From assembly GCA_013334925.1 (NCBI GenBank), contig JAAXWP010000007.1, forward strand, positions 17,704-63,328: a stretch of DNA of 45,625 nucleotides, written 5' to 3'. The translations under genes and the position numbers were made by a program. Positions 25,439 through 34,098 of the stretch are shown here, piece by piece; within the stretch, counting starts at the first letter, position 1, and each line of letters starts with the position of its first letter. A model generated the notes under the pieces. That model was not told the DNA's origin, did not search any database, and saw nothing but the letters and a program-made list of their open reading frames with translations. This DNA is from Chlorobiaceae bacterium (GTDB taxonomy: Bacteria; Bacteroidota; Chlorobiia; Chlorobiales; Chlorobiaceae).

Positions 25439-25804
25439 TCAGGGACAGGTAAATGTCACTGCAACGCTACAGGAGTTGACCCCATCTTTCAGGTTTGGAA
25501 TTACCCGGTATTTTCCAGCAGGCAGCGAATAGCCGTTGGACTCCGCAACGGTATTGAAGTTCCTGACCAACTCGCCGGAATCCTTTTCGATCCAGAATCC
25601 AGCTGCACCATGAGGATCTACAGCGGTGATGCTGCCGGCTCCCGGCAAGGAGAAAAGATCACCATGGATCTCTGCATTGTGACCCGGATATCCGCGACTC
25701 TGTCTTCCGTTGCCGATAACTGTCGTTGCGGCAAACGAAACTGTTGACCAGAGCAACAAGGCTAAAATTGCTGGAAGTGCCAGCCTGAACCGCTTGTACT
25801 TCAT
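25439..25804 (-). CDS. Secreted hypothetical protein, 121 residues
   Basis: A clear signal peptide ends at about residue 25 (FAA). The mature part has no domain I recognise. Gly and Pro are frequent, SITAVDPHGAAGFWIEKDSG and SLPAGKYRVIPNL suggest a small beta-sandwich, and it ends CSVAVTFTCP with two Cys that could form a disulfide. It is the only gene on its strand between the nitroreductase gene and the intergenic region that follows. Function unknown; periplasmic or surface location inferred. Confidence 0.65.
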   Translation of the reverse strand: MKYKRFRLALPAILALLLWSTVSFAATTVIGNGRQSRGYPGHNAEIHGDLFSLPGAGSITAVDPHGAAGFWIEKDSGELVRNFNTVAESNGYSLPAGKYRVIPNLKDGVNSCSVAVTFTCP

Positions 25805-26187
25805 GGAACAACCCCCTGTTTATGCATTGAAGAAATTGATATCCCAAAGACATTGTCAACAGTTCAATATACAAACTTCCCCTGATGCAGCCATACAAAC
25901 TCACATGTAAACTCATTTGTAAAATAGAGATAACAATCACCTTACAGCCAGAGCCATGAATCGGCTCGGCGGCGTTGACAGGTTAGCATACCTGCCGGTA
26001 ACAGCACATCACCGAAGGCCTGCATCAGGGTAAAAAATGAAATTATTCGTTACTCTTCTGTTGAATGCCAGCATTTCAGGGACGCTCGAATTCACGCAAA
26101 TTGTCCGGCAAGACAGGCTCATCTCAAACCATGCGTTTCCGGTAACTTGCAAAAGGCATCGTTTCGATAACCCCGTGATTGAACGTG
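25805..26187. other. Intergenic region between divergent genes
   Basis: This 383-bp stretch holds the promoters of the secreted hypothetical (minus) and the GNAT gene (plus). The left part is AT-rich. An open frame at 26037 runs into the GNAT gene in another phase and is not supported. No repeat or RNA gene seen. Confidence 0.45.
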
Positions 26188-27048
26188 ATGATCAGAAACA
26201 ACGACTACACCATCAGAACCATGACTCGCTGCGAGATCGACCTTGCGGTGGAGTGGGCTGCGCAAGAGGGCTGGAATCCAGGACTGGCCGATTCGACATG
26301 CTTCCATAGAGCAGACCCGGAGGGGTTTCTGATTGGTCTTGCAGACAACGAACCTGTAGCGGTCATCTCGGTGGTCAGGTACGGCACATCCTTTGCATTT
26401 CTTGGTTTCTACATCGTTCATCCGGATCACCGGGGAAAAGGATATGGACTGGCCATCTGGAATGAAGGTTTGTCAGGGCTCGAAGGGCGTACCGTAGGAC
26501 TTGACGGGGTTGTGGCACAACAGGACAACTATCGTCGATCAGGATTCGAGCTCGCCTGGCGCAATATCAGATATATGGGCTATGGCGGCGGTGTCTGCCA
26601 GACCGATCGAGGCATTGTCCCGTTATCCGAAGTGCCTCTCGACGAGGTAGTTGCCTATGACCGGCCATTTTTCCCCGATGATCGCCGCGACTTCATCGAG
26701 TGCTGGATCAATGCGCCGGGACACCGATCACTCGGATTCGTTGACGGGAATGGCCTGTCCGGATATGGTGTGATTCGTCCTTGCAGGAAAGGCTACAAAA
26801 TCGGACCGTTATTTGCCGACTCTTCAGAAATCGCGGATCTGCTGTTTTGCGCTCTGAAGTCGGAGCTTCCCGATACCGAACAACTCTTCCTTGACATCCC
26901 GGAAGTCAATCCGGCAGCGGCAGCATTGTCACTGGTAAAGCGACATGAAATGAGCGTCGTGTTCGAAACCGCACGCATGTACAAAGGCACGCCACCCGAG
27001 CTGCCAACCGAAAGACTTTTCGGAATCACCACTTTCGAACTGGGCTGA
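26188..27048 (+). CDS. GNAT acetyltransferase with C-terminal Acetyltransf_18-like domain
   Basis: This 286-residue protein begins with a GNAT domain (about 5-130): the acetyl-CoA loop VHPDHRGKGYG at about 73-83 is clear, as is the preceding strand FAFLGFYIV. The second half (about 135-286), with GYGVIRPCRKGYKIGPLFAD, matches the Acetyltransf_18 (DUF1248) module that usually follows such GNAT domains. The substrate is unknown. I chose the ATG at 26188; an in-frame TTG at 26179 would add three residues. It stands alone on the plus strand. Confidence 0.85.
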   Translation: MIRNNDYTIRTMTRCEIDLAVEWAAQEGWNPGLADSTCFHRADPEGFLIGLADNEPVAVISVVRYGTSFAFLGFYIVHPDHRGKGYGLAIWNEGLSGLEGRTVGLDGVVAQQDNYRRSGFELAWRNIRYMGYGGGVCQTDRGIVPLSEVPLDEVVAYDRPFFPDDRRDFIECWINAPGHRSLGFVDGNGLSGYGVIRPCRKGYKIGPLFADSSEIADLLFCALKSELPDTEQLFLDIPEVNPAAAALSLVKRHEMSVVFETARMYKGTPPELPTERLFGITTFELG

Positions 27049-27093
27049 CAAGGCCATGCGGATTGTCGAAACGGTTCATCACATGCGCAATCA

Positions 27094-27693
27094 TCAGTGC
27101 TGTGGCTCCCTGTTCAGAGCCTCAAGATTGTTTCTTGCATCTTCATTGCCTCTTGCCGCCGACAGCTGCAACCATTTTCTGGCTTCAGTGGCATCTTTCG
27201 AAACACCGAGACCTTTGGCATACATCATACCGAGGCTATTCTGTGCTACAGGATTCCCCTTTTCCGCCGATTTACGGAACCAGGCTGCTGCTTCGGTAAA
27301 ACTCCGTTCAACCCCCATACCAAACTCATAGAGGCTCCCGAGAGCAAACTGGGCATCGGCGTCCCCCTGATCAGCAGCTCGCCTGTACCACTTCGCCGCT
27401 TCGCTGTAGTTCTGTTTAACTCCCTGTGCGGTCGCATATATTTCGGCAAGACAGAACTGGGCCCTTGCGTGTCCCTGTTCTGCAGCACGGGTGAACCAGG
27501 TTCTCGCATCATTCAGATTCCCCCTGGATTGCTGATCGACAGCTATGACATATTGTGACTGGGCATCTCCGGCATATGCCTTCCTGGAAAACTCATAAAG
27601 CGGAGACGGGTTACGAACTGCCGCATGACCTGAAATAGCGAAACCGGAAAGAATCAACACCATGACCGGTAGTTGTTTTTTCAATTGGATCAT
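27094..27693 (-). CDS. Exported Sel1-repeat protein downstream of hcp
   Basis: This 199-residue protein has a signal peptide (about 1-24) and four consecutive Sel1-like repeats of 36 residues covering about 40-190. They are recognisable by A..WFTRAAEQGHARAQ, AKWYRRAADQGDADAQ, AAWFRKSAEKGNPVAQ and ARKWLQLSAARGNEDAR. The solenoid is likely a periplasmic protein-binding scaffold. It follows hcp by 23 bases on the same strand and is almost surely co-transcribed. From memory of the field, some periplasmic Sel1-repeat proteins serve as immunity partners of type VI lipase effectors. Whether this one has any such role is an open inference. It differs from the other Sel1 protein at 2.1 kb in length and lacks its Cys cluster. 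Confidence 0.85.
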   Translation of the reverse strand: MIQLKKQLPVMVLILSGFAISGHAAVRNPSPLYEFSRKAYAGDAQSQYVIAVDQQSRGNLNDARTWFTRAAEQGHARAQFCLAEIYATAQGVKQNYSEAAKWYRRAADQGDADAQFALGSLYEFGMGVERSFTEAAAWFRKSAEKGNPVAQNSLGMMYAKGLGVSKDATEARKWLQLSAARGNEDARNNLEALNREPQH

Positions 27694-27716
27694 ATTTTAT
27701 TTCAAGTGGTTAAATA

Positions 27717-28205
27717 TTAAACAACAGGATATGTCCAGTCATCCGTGGCACTGAGTCCTCCCTGTTGCCAGGTCCAGTCAATCTTTCTGTAGGTGAACGT
27801 AAGCTCCTCACGCTCAGCCGGCAGAATCGAGTCGGGCAAAGTCTCCGGAGTCAGCACCAACCTTATACCTGAAATGGTCGCATTCAACAGACGGATGGTA
27901 TAGTAAGGCACATCCCTGCCCGCACGATCCTGTTGCCAGAACTGCAAGAGCACCTCATTCAGATTTTCATTCGTGACCAGGGCGTTCATCAGAAGCGGAC
28001 TCGAACAGTCGATCTCCTTGACCAGAGTCATCGGCTTGTGCATCCGGTTACCAGTAGGCAACCCGGTTGCTGCATCACGAGGCGATACGATTTCATGCGA
28101 ACCACTGTATACCCTGATTGAGTCCTTCCTGCCGGGAAGCGTCACCGGGCCCCTGATTTTGCCTTGTCTCTGACCGGTAACCGTGAGATATGCGCTGTGT
28201 GACAT
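27717..28205 (-). CDS. Hcp-family type VI secretion tube protein
   Basis: This 162-residue protein begins SAYLTVTGQRQGKIRG and goes on to the SHEIVSPRDAATGLPTGNRMH and PMTLVKEID segments and a VPYYTIRLLNATISGI strand, the pattern of Hcp. Hcp hexamers form the inner tube of type VI secretion systems or act as a carrier for effectors. No other type VI gene (tss, vgrG, clpV, PAAR) is seen within the window, so it is an orphan copy here. The AGGAGG ribosome binding site is strong. The Sel1-repeat gene follows 23 bases later. Nothing extends beyond the Hcp domain, so it is not an effector fusion. Confidence 0.85.
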   Translation of the reverse strand: MSHSAYLTVTGQRQGKIRGPVTLPGRKDSIRVYSGSHEIVSPRDAATGLPTGNRMHKPMTLVKEIDCSSPLLMNALVTNENLNEVLLQFWQQDRAGRDVPYYTIRLLNATISGIRLVLTPETLPDSILPAEREELTFTYRKIDWTWQQGGLSATDDWTYPVV

Positions 28206-28427
28206 GCCCGCCTCCTGATTGTCAATCGTGATGAAGAATGGATTCGCTCTGAATGCAATCAGGCACTCAGGGCAACTCGTCCGGTATTCTGAAAACAGGT
28301 TTTGGCCCTCTCAAAACTCATACTGCAGCCAGCAATCCGATGATGCTCAACAACCGCAAACACGCATCCTTCAAAGCGGGATAATCAGGATCTGGTATGC
28401 GCTGGTAATGACCAGCCTCTCCTCTGG

Positions 28428-29612
28428 TTATCGAGCCACGTCTTCCATGCACAACACTTTCACCTTTGCAGCCATGTCGATTGCCCGGCGCTTCACCTCG
28501 TCTACATCGCTTCCGACAGGCGCACTGACCAGGGCGACTGCCATGCGACGATAGGGCCGGGTAACGGGTTTACCGAAAATGCGGATATCGCTTCCTGGCA
28601 CGCCAAGTGCCTCCTCCAGACCGGTAAACTGCGGATTGAACCCGTTCCTGTCGGCAAGAATGACTGCGCTGGCGCCAGCACGACAGAGTTCAATGGCGGG
28701 TATCGGCAAACCGAGCACCGCCCGCGCATGCAGCTCGAACTCGGACAGGTTCTGCGTACCCGCCAGCGTCACCATTCCGGTATCATGAGGCCGGGGAGAC
28801 AGTTCCGAAAAGTAGAGACCATCGTCAGCAAGGAAAAACTCCACGCCCCAGATACCGGCTCCGCTCAATGCCCGGGTCACCTTTTCGGCAATATCCTGCG
28901 CCTGACGAAGCGCATCATCCCCGATCAGGCATGGCTGCCAGCTCTCCTGGTAATCTCCCCGCTCCTGTCGATGTCCTATGGGCGGACAGAAAAGAGTCGG
29001 ACCATTTTTCTGTGTGACGGTCAGGAGGGTAATCTCGGTATGGAAGGAAACGAACTCCTCAACGATCACTTCGGCAATATCGCCACGTTTTCCGCTCTGG
29101 GAATAGTTCCAGGCTTTTTCAATATCTTCCGTGCTCCTGACGACCGACTGCCCTTTGCCGGACGAGCTCATGAGGGGCTTGACCACACAGGGCACGCCGA
29201 GCTGGGCCACCGCAGCATCCAGCTCTTCGAGCGAAGCCGCATAACGATAGGCTGCCGTTCTCAAGCCAAGCTCTTTAGCCGCCAGATCCCTGATGGCCTT
29301 TCGATTCATGGTGAAATTCGCCGCTCTGGCAGAGGGAACCACCTGAATGCCCTGCCGTTCGTAATCATAAAACCGTTCGGTCCGGATGGCCTCGATCTCC
29401 GGAACGATGATGTCGGGACGATGCTTTGCCACAATCGCGTCGAGCGCCTGACCGTCAAGCATGTCCATAACCTCGCGGGCGTCGGCAACCTGCTGTGCAG
29501 GTGCGTCGTTGTAACTGTCCACGGCGACGACCCTCTGGCCAAGTCGTTTTGCGGCAATGACAAACTCTTTTCCCAGCTCCCCGCTGCCCAGCAGCATAAT
29601 GGTTTTCGACAT
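28428..29612 (-). CDS. purT: Formate-dependent phosphoribosylglycinamide formyltransferase, PurT
   Basis: PurT uses formate and ATP to formylate GAR in purine synthesis, a folate-free route. This is a complete 394-residue ATP-grasp protein. The N-terminal part has [11 protein letters not shown] and PEIEAIRTE, the centre has [14 protein letters not shown], and near the end come [26 protein letters not shown] and [12 protein letters not shown]. The ATG at 29612 (MSKTIML) fits the family length; the frame upstream from 29666 is probably not translated. It is flanked by unrelated genes. PurL, another purine enzyme, lies at 41.5 kb but is not in the same unit. Confidence 0.95.
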   Translation of the reverse strand: MSKTIMLLGSGELGKEFVIAAKRLGQRVVAVDSYNDAPAQQVADAREVMDMLDGQALDAIVAKHRPDIIVPEIEAIRTERFYDYERQGIQVVPSARAANFTMNRKAIRDLAAKELGLRTAAYRYAASLEELDAAVAQLGVPCVVKPLMSSSGKGQSVVRSTEDIEKAWNYSQSGKRGDIAEVIVEEFVSFHTEITLLTVTQKNGPTLFCPPIGHRQERGDYQESWQPCLIGDDALRQAQDIAEKVTRALSGAGIWGVEFFLADDGLYFSELSPRPHDTGMVTLAGTQNLSEFELHARAVLGLPIPAIELCRAGASAVILADRNGFNPQFTGLEEALGVPGSDIRIFGKPVTRPYRRMAVALVSAPVGSDVDEVKRRAIDMAAKVKVLCMEDVAR

Positions 29613-29736
29613 GACGATATGGTTCTTGTTACCTGAATGCAGTTCAGCGAATTTAAACCATAACATCGTCCAGAATCAACTCCAAACGACAAAAAGCATC
29701 GTTTTGCCGTTAACTCGTTAAATATGAAGAGCCGGA

Positions 29737-31425
29737 TTATCTGATCCCCGGCCCGAACCGCTCACCAAATGCATCGATCATGTTCTGAAAATTCATATGG
29801 AGAGTTCGTGGTTCCAGATTGCCGTGCTTTGCCAGAATCCTCCCGGACTTGTTGTCAATGAACAGATCGGAACCATCCGCTCCGATCATGCCGTATACCC
29901 ACCGTTCTGTCGAACCAACGACGAAGAGATGTTCTCTTGCCGGCGGCAGGGCCGATCCTGTCATGAACGTATCGATGATACCCTGCAGGTCGAGATGTGA
30001 ACGCATGATTCGGTCAATGCCATGAGACAGTCTCGGCCCGACCACGAGCAACGGCACCCGATAATTGATCTTATTGGCAGAGTCTGACCGGTTCCCATGA
30101 TCTGCGACAATGATAATGAGACTCTGAGGCCATGCACCTTCGGCAACAAGCCGGTCTAACAGTTCATTGAAGTATCGATCATAATAGGCAAGACTTGACC
30201 ATCCTGTCTTTGCACGCCAGGCTGTCGTATGACCATAGACAAGCTCCTGCATGATAAATGTTTTCGGATACCGCTTCGTCTCTGATAACAAGGTGGATAT
30301 TGCGGCGCGATCTTCGGTCGCCGACTCCATCCTGCCGGATTCGACCGACACCCAATCACCACGTAAATGCAAGTCACTTCGATGCATGATACCATCCCAA
30401 TCTTTCCTGACGGGAATGAATGGCTGGTAATCATAGGTGCTGACAAACAGGGTATGGAATCCGGACAGACGATAATCGCGGACAAGATTTGACGTTTCGT
30501 TCACAGCATCATAGAGCCCGGTATCGGTATAGGAGCGGTATGGCACCTGCTTCGAGGTCAGCATGGCGATAAGGCTGGTATAGGAATCAAGGTTGGTTGT
30601 GTAATAGTTGTTGAAATAGACCGAATTGCCGGCAATACGCCGATAAAACCGTGATTCCCTCCCCTGCAGAAAATCATGCTCGAAATCATCCGCAGTGATG
30701 CCTTCGAGCACGATCAGATACAGATGCGTTGCATTGACCTGACCAATCATCCTCGATTTTACCGGAATTTCCGATTGCCGACCAGTTCTGGGTGGCGCAG
30801 GTAAAAGACTCGGCACAGCTCGGCTTGCATTCGATGAGATCATGGACAACTCCTCCTTCAGACTGCCGATCACCGGATGTGGGGACCTCGGCACACTCAT
30901 CATGCCGACAGCAAGCAGGATGATCCATAAGACAACAGAGAAACGCGGCAGCCATGAGAATCTTACCGGTAGCGCTGGAATCAAGAGCGCGACAAGTACG
31001 GTGGTAATGGCAAATACAGCAGGAAACAACCGATTGAAACCGAGATATTCCCTGACAAGAATGAGCGCCGAGCTGCTGTTGCCATCAAGAATGTTGGCAG
31101 GGAATGAGAGATATTCGCGAAGCATCTGCGGATAGAGGGAAAGAAGCATCCCTGAGCCTGTAAGGACGATGCCAGCCAGTGTATCACAAACAGGTCGTTT
31201 ATCAGCCGGCAGCAAGAATGTGCATAACCTCAACAACCCGAAGACCAGGGAAAGGAGCAAAACATCGTGCGACCACGCAACCAGATGCGGAGGCAGCAGT
31301 AATGGATCACGGGAATTCAGCGAGTAACAGAGATGCAGAATCAGCTGCACGAATAGCAGCGCGGAAAAAATCCGCATGGTGCGGTCACGCACCACGTACA
31401 AGCGCACCAGTAAGGTATGTGGCAT
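29737..31425 (-). CDS. LtaS-like membrane sulfatase-superfamily protein
   Basis: This 562-residue protein has about five membrane spans in the first 200 residues and a large extracytoplasmic alkaline-phosphatase/sulfatase-fold domain. Metal-site motifs are VLEGITADDFE, the Thr-rich nucleophile region around NLDSYTSLIAML, and VADHGNRSD. This layout is that of lipoteichoic acid synthase and phosphoglycerol or phosphoethanolamine transferases. In a Gram-negative bacterium, transfer of a phospho-alcohol to a periplasmic glycan or lipid is the likelier role. The substrate cannot be read from sequence. The start at 31425 avoids overlap with the upstream cyclase-like gene, which is 38 bases away on the same strand, suggesting a two-gene unit. 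Confidence 0.75.
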   Translation of the reverse strand: MPHTLLVRLYVVRDRTMRIFSALLFVQLILHLCYSLNSRDPLLLPPHLVAWSHDVLLLSLVFGLLRLCTFLLPADKRPVCDTLAGIVLTGSGMLLSLYPQMLREYLSFPANILDGNSSSALILVREYLGFNRLFPAVFAITTVLVALLIPALPVRFSWLPRFSVVLWIILLAVGMMSVPRSPHPVIGSLKEELSMISSNASRAVPSLLPAPPRTGRQSEIPVKSRMIGQVNATHLYLIVLEGITADDFEHDFLQGRESRFYRRIAGNSVYFNNYYTTNLDSYTSLIAMLTSKQVPYRSYTDTGLYDAVNETSNLVRDYRLSGFHTLFVSTYDYQPFIPVRKDWDGIMHRSDLHLRGDWVSVESGRMESATEDRAAISTLLSETKRYPKTFIMQELVYGHTTAWRAKTGWSSLAYYDRYFNELLDRLVAEGAWPQSLIIIVADHGNRSDSANKINYRVPLLVVGPRLSHGIDRIMRSHLDLQGIIDTFMTGSALPPAREHLFVVGSTERWVYGMIGADGSDLFIDNKSGRILAKHGNLEPRTLHMNFQNMIDAFGERFGPGIR

Positions 31426-31463
31426 GACAGAGGGGGATATGTTGGGGGAAATCTGTCCTGCAA

Positions 31464-32264
31464 TCAGACGCTGCCCTTGTAGAATCCTTTCGCCCTGATC
31501 ATCGCAAACCACTCCCGGGCTTTTTCACGGGCAGCAGCTTTCGGCATCCAGTGGACAAAATTGGCAACATCCCGAAGCTCCGTCTTGCCGAGTCCGGGAA
31601 AATCGACCGGCCTTGGCACACCCAGTTTCCAGGTAGGCGGTTGCCTTACCTTTCCCTGCTCGGGATGATCGAACTCAATTGCCGGAAACACCTCCATAAG
31701 TGAGCGGTTACGCCACTCTTCTGCAGGAAAGGTGATGCAGGAAGCCATCTCTCCGGGCGGCTTCATCCGCGAGCATGCGGCTGCCATCAGCACCGGTCGT
31801 CCGAACACCGAACCGGTGAACTCCTTGGGCGTGCCGGCGAACCCTGCCACGACACGTCCACTGGCAATACCCATATCCGGACTGAACAGCAGTTCATCAT
31901 TATCCCCCAGCCAACGGGCTGTCCTGATGGCATCAAGAAAAGGATCTTCAGAGCCGAAGCGCTTCGAAAACAGCAGCACGATCGCGCTGTCCAGAAAGCG
32001 CTCGACAACGCAGATCCGCTCATGGTCAACCGCTTCGCGCATCCAGACCAGAAACATGTTCAGATAGATCAGTATTTCCGGAGGAGAGAGCTCAAGGGAA
32101 AGCCTCGAAAAATCGTGTACACCGACATAAAGCACGGTCGCATCGAATTCGACGCACTTCAAAGGAAAGCAACCGGCAGACTGATCGTCGATTTCGACAT
32201 CTACCGTCAGAGGCTGTGACAGCAGAAAATCGGTTATCGTATTGAAACTGTAGGGCGTTTTCAC
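31464..32264 (-). CDS. Degenerate class III adenylate/guanylate cyclase-like protein
   Basis: This protein of about 266 residues carries one class III cyclase-fold domain. ATVLYVGVHDFSRLS aligns with the usual TxLFADIxGFT, then DSAIVLLFSKRFG with the second metal-Asp strand, MGIASGRVVAGFAGT with the GIHxGxVxxGxxG strand, and FTGSVFGRPVLMAAACSRM with the segment after it. In the first motif the metal-binding Asp is replaced by Gly, so catalysis is doubtful. The protein may be a pseudoenzyme that binds nucleotide or a partner. The conserved tail (DVANFVHWMPKAAAREKAREWF) is not part of the cyclase fold. No ATG starts the frame; GTG at 32264 is chosen over TTG at 32318. It lies divergent to the chlorosome-type gene. 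Confidence 0.65.
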   Translation of the reverse strand: MKTPYSFNTITDFLLSQPLTVDVEIDDQSAGCFPLKCVEFDATVLYVGVHDFSRLSLELSPPEILIYLNMFLVWMREAVDHERICVVERFLDSAIVLLFSKRFGSEDPFLDAIRTARWLGDNDELLFSPDMGIASGRVVAGFAGTPKEFTGSVFGRPVLMAAACSRMKPPGEMASCITFPAEEWRNRSLMEVFPAIEFDHPEQGKVRQPPTWKLGVPRPVDFPGLGKTELRDVANFVHWMPKAAAREKAREWFAMIRAKGFYKGSV

Positions 32265-32419
32265 GGCTCCGGATCGGTTTTGGTTGCGGCCTGAACATAA
32301 AATAGCAACCCGGATCAATATCCGGAAGCACGCCGGACACGACGATACCTTCGATGAATTGTATTATATTGAGTGCATGTACAAGCTCACCATCAACAAT
32401 CATTCAAACCGATAGTACC

Positions 32420-32641
32420 ATGGCAAACAACGGCGTATTCTCCGACCTCTTCAATGCAGTCGGCACCCCGGTCCAGAACGTTGCCGACATCGTTGGCAGC
32501 GGATTCAACACGGCACTTTCCCTGGCAGAAAGCTGCGTTAATGTCTGTTCCTCACTCGTTACCAGCACGGCAAACACAGCCATCCAGCTCATCCAGGGCG
32601 TCTCTTCGGCACTCAATTCGATTGTCGCTCCGAAGCAGTAA
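32420..32641 (+). CDS. Chlorosome envelope-type protein, CsmB/CsmF-like
   Basis: This 73-residue protein starts MANNGVFSDLF and ends IVAPKQ. It consists almost wholly of an amphipathic, Ser/Thr/Ala/Val-rich helix without a signal peptide. Length, composition, the MxN start and the Ala-Pro-Lys end recall CsmB/CsmF, small proteins of the lipid monolayer around chlorosomes of green sulfur bacteria. I recall this family by pattern and cannot assign B or F. An in-frame ATG at 32354 would add 22 residues unlike the family. A hairpin terminator follows directly, so it is a single-gene transcript. Promoter space is shared with the cyclase-like gene. Confidence 0.6.
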   Translation: MANNGVFSDLFNAVGTPVQNVADIVGSGFNTALSLAESCVNVCSSLVTSTANTAIQLIQGVSSALNSIVAPKQ

Positions 32642-32655
32642 ACCCGGAAAAATCC

Positions 32656-32694
32656 GAACCCCCATGCAGCCATGCTGATCGCACGTGGGGGTTC
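32656..32694 (+). terminator. Hairpin terminator after the chlorosome-type gene
   Basis: GAACCCCCA (32656-32664) pairs with TGGGGGTTC (32686-32694), 14 bases after the stop codon. The following sequence is only modestly T-rich. Confidence 0.7.
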
Positions 32695-32769
32695 GATCAT
32701 TATTTCAGTTTCCTGTTCCACCCTTCAGCCAGTCTGCACACACAATCAGAATTCCATTCCGCTTCATCG

Positions 32770-33093
32770 TTATCTGCGCTTTTCAGCCTTTGCTCGCAGC
32801 ACCCCGATTGCGGTGATCCTGATCAGTTCCGAAAGCCACTCCCGGTCATCAAGACCGTCAACGATGACGAGATGATTCTTTGCCCTGGGATATGGGGGTG
32901 CTTCGATACTGTCATGAGCAAATTCCCTTCCTGCAGTTGTGGGCTTCACGAACAGGGTGTTGTCACATACCAATGCCACAACTGCACCATCTCAGTAAAT
33001 CGCATACTCCCCGAACATTTTTCGAAATCCGATTCTGCCGGCAGATTCCATCTGACCGCACACATACTCGACAAAGGAGAGGGTTGAGCTCAT
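32770..33093 (-). pseudogene. TfoX N-terminal-domain gene with an in-frame TGA
   Basis: Reading from the ATG at 33093 gives MSSTLSFVEYVCGQ, then GFRKMFGEYAIY, a TGA stop at 32992-32994 (codon 34), and then, in the same frame, DGAVVALVCDNTLFVKPT on to a normal stop at 32770. The two halves join into one 107-residue TfoX N-terminal domain, the family in which GEYxIYCDG is followed by ALVCDN. The stop thus sits exactly where Cys is usual, one base from TGC. This is a nonsense mutation, a sequencing error or, much less likely, recoding. Restarting at GTG 32979 could give a truncated product. Standalone TfoX N-domain proteins have unclear roles. A disrupted macro-domain gene starts 89 bp away in the opposite direction. 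Confidence 0.8.
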
Positions 33094-33182
33094 CGCCGAT
33101 CAATTTATATTGAACCTGTTCCATTGCATCCTGCAGCAACAAATAATAAACGATGATTCCCTGATTCAAGGCAACACGCTAC

Positions 33183-33717
33183 ATGAACAGAAACAACGAT
33201 TCGGCAGAATACGTTATCCTGACAATTACAACCGATATCACCACGTTGCAGGTTGACGCGATCGTCAATGCCGCGCGAATGCCTCACTACCTGGAGGAGG
33301 TGGCGTAGATGGGGCCATTCAACAGGCACAGGTCCAAAACAGCTTGAAGCATGCAGAACACGGAGCGGACACCGAACCGGTGAAGCCAAAATCATCGCAG
33401 GGTATCAACTGCCCGCCAGATATATCATTCATACCGTCAGTCCGGTGTGGCATGGTGGAATCCATAATGAACCTCAACTGCTCGCGTCCTGCTATCGGAA
33501 ATCCCTTCTACTCGCAGATGCATACCATTGCCGTTCGATCACGCTCCCCTCGATCAGCACCGGAGCCTTCGGATTTCCGATAGCACGGGCGGCTGAGATA
33601 GCAATATCCACGACCATCGATCAACTTGATTCTACCGCTGAGATCCGCAGGATGATCTTCTGCTGTTTTTCAGATCACGATCTCGAGATATATCAAAAAA
33701 ACCCTGCATCTCTTTAA
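33183..33717 (+). pseudogene. Macro-domain (ADP-ribose-binding) gene with two frameshifts
   Basis: The ATG at 33183 starts a frame reading [17 protein letters not shown], the typical start of a macro domain. The frame is lost at about 33271-33278 (GCGCG). The second phase then reads [17 protein letters not shown], the ADP-ribose-binding loop, and is lost in turn near 33324-33332, where one base seems missing. The third phase continues [41 protein letters not shown] and so on to the stop at 33717. All parts of a YmdB-like O-acetyl-ADP-ribose deacetylase are thus present in order. The intact late part shows recent inactivation or assembly error. Confidence 0.82.
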
Positions 33718-33741
33718 GTAATCGTCCTTTTGTCTGGCGCC

Positions 33742-34098
33742 TCACGACTCCATAGCGCTCTTTGACCTGGTGCGTCTGCGTGCTCTGACGCTGTCAGCCG
33801 GAACTTCGAACAATCTGATGCCGAGAGCCGCTTCAAGTTTGGCAATCGTTTTGATGGTAAGGTTGACGTTGCCCCGCAGAATACGACTTACCTGTTGTGG
33901 CCGGAAACCGATCGTCATGGCAAGCTCCTTCTGCATCATTTTCTTAACCTTGAGGGCCTCGAGCACTCGTTTGGCTATAGCACTTGATCGAAAAGTCCAG
34001 GATTCGGAGACCTGTTCCAGAAGTAAAGGCTGGATCTGAAATGCTGAATTATCTGACTTCGTCTTGCGCTGACGAAGCTTGTTATGGTTCGTATCCAT
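33742..34098 (-). CDS. XRE-family helix-turn-helix regulator
   Basis: This 118-residue protein has a helical N-terminus (about 20-50) and a lambda-repressor-type HTH at about 53-98: QKELAMTIGFRPQQVSRIL as helices two and three, then NLTIKTIAKLEAALGI. The tail is very basic (RARRRTRSKS). This form is common among chromosomal antitoxin-like and housekeeping XRE proteins of Bacteroidetes and Chlorobi. No toxin gene could be recognised on either side. The ATG at 34098 is preferred; a GTG at 34158 would add 20 residues. It converges with the broken macro-domain gene, 24 bp away. Confidence 0.8.
   Translation of the reverse strand: MDTNHNKLRQRKTKSDNSAFQIQPLLLEQVSESWTFRSSAIAKRVLEALKVKKMMQKELAMTIGFRPQQVSRILRGNVNLTIKTIAKLEAALGIRLFEVPADSVRARRRTRSKSAMES

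Noticed and set aside
28728-29636. 302-codon open frame antisense to purT
   Set aside because: Mirror frame of purT; composition is that of reversed codons and no domain is visible.
32940-32994. Selenocysteine reading of the TGA in the TfoX-domain gene
   Set aside because: A weak stem (GTTGT with ACAAC, extended by GGT with ACC) follows the TGA on the minus strand, but it lacks features of a bacterial SECIS, and no selenoprotein function is known for this family.
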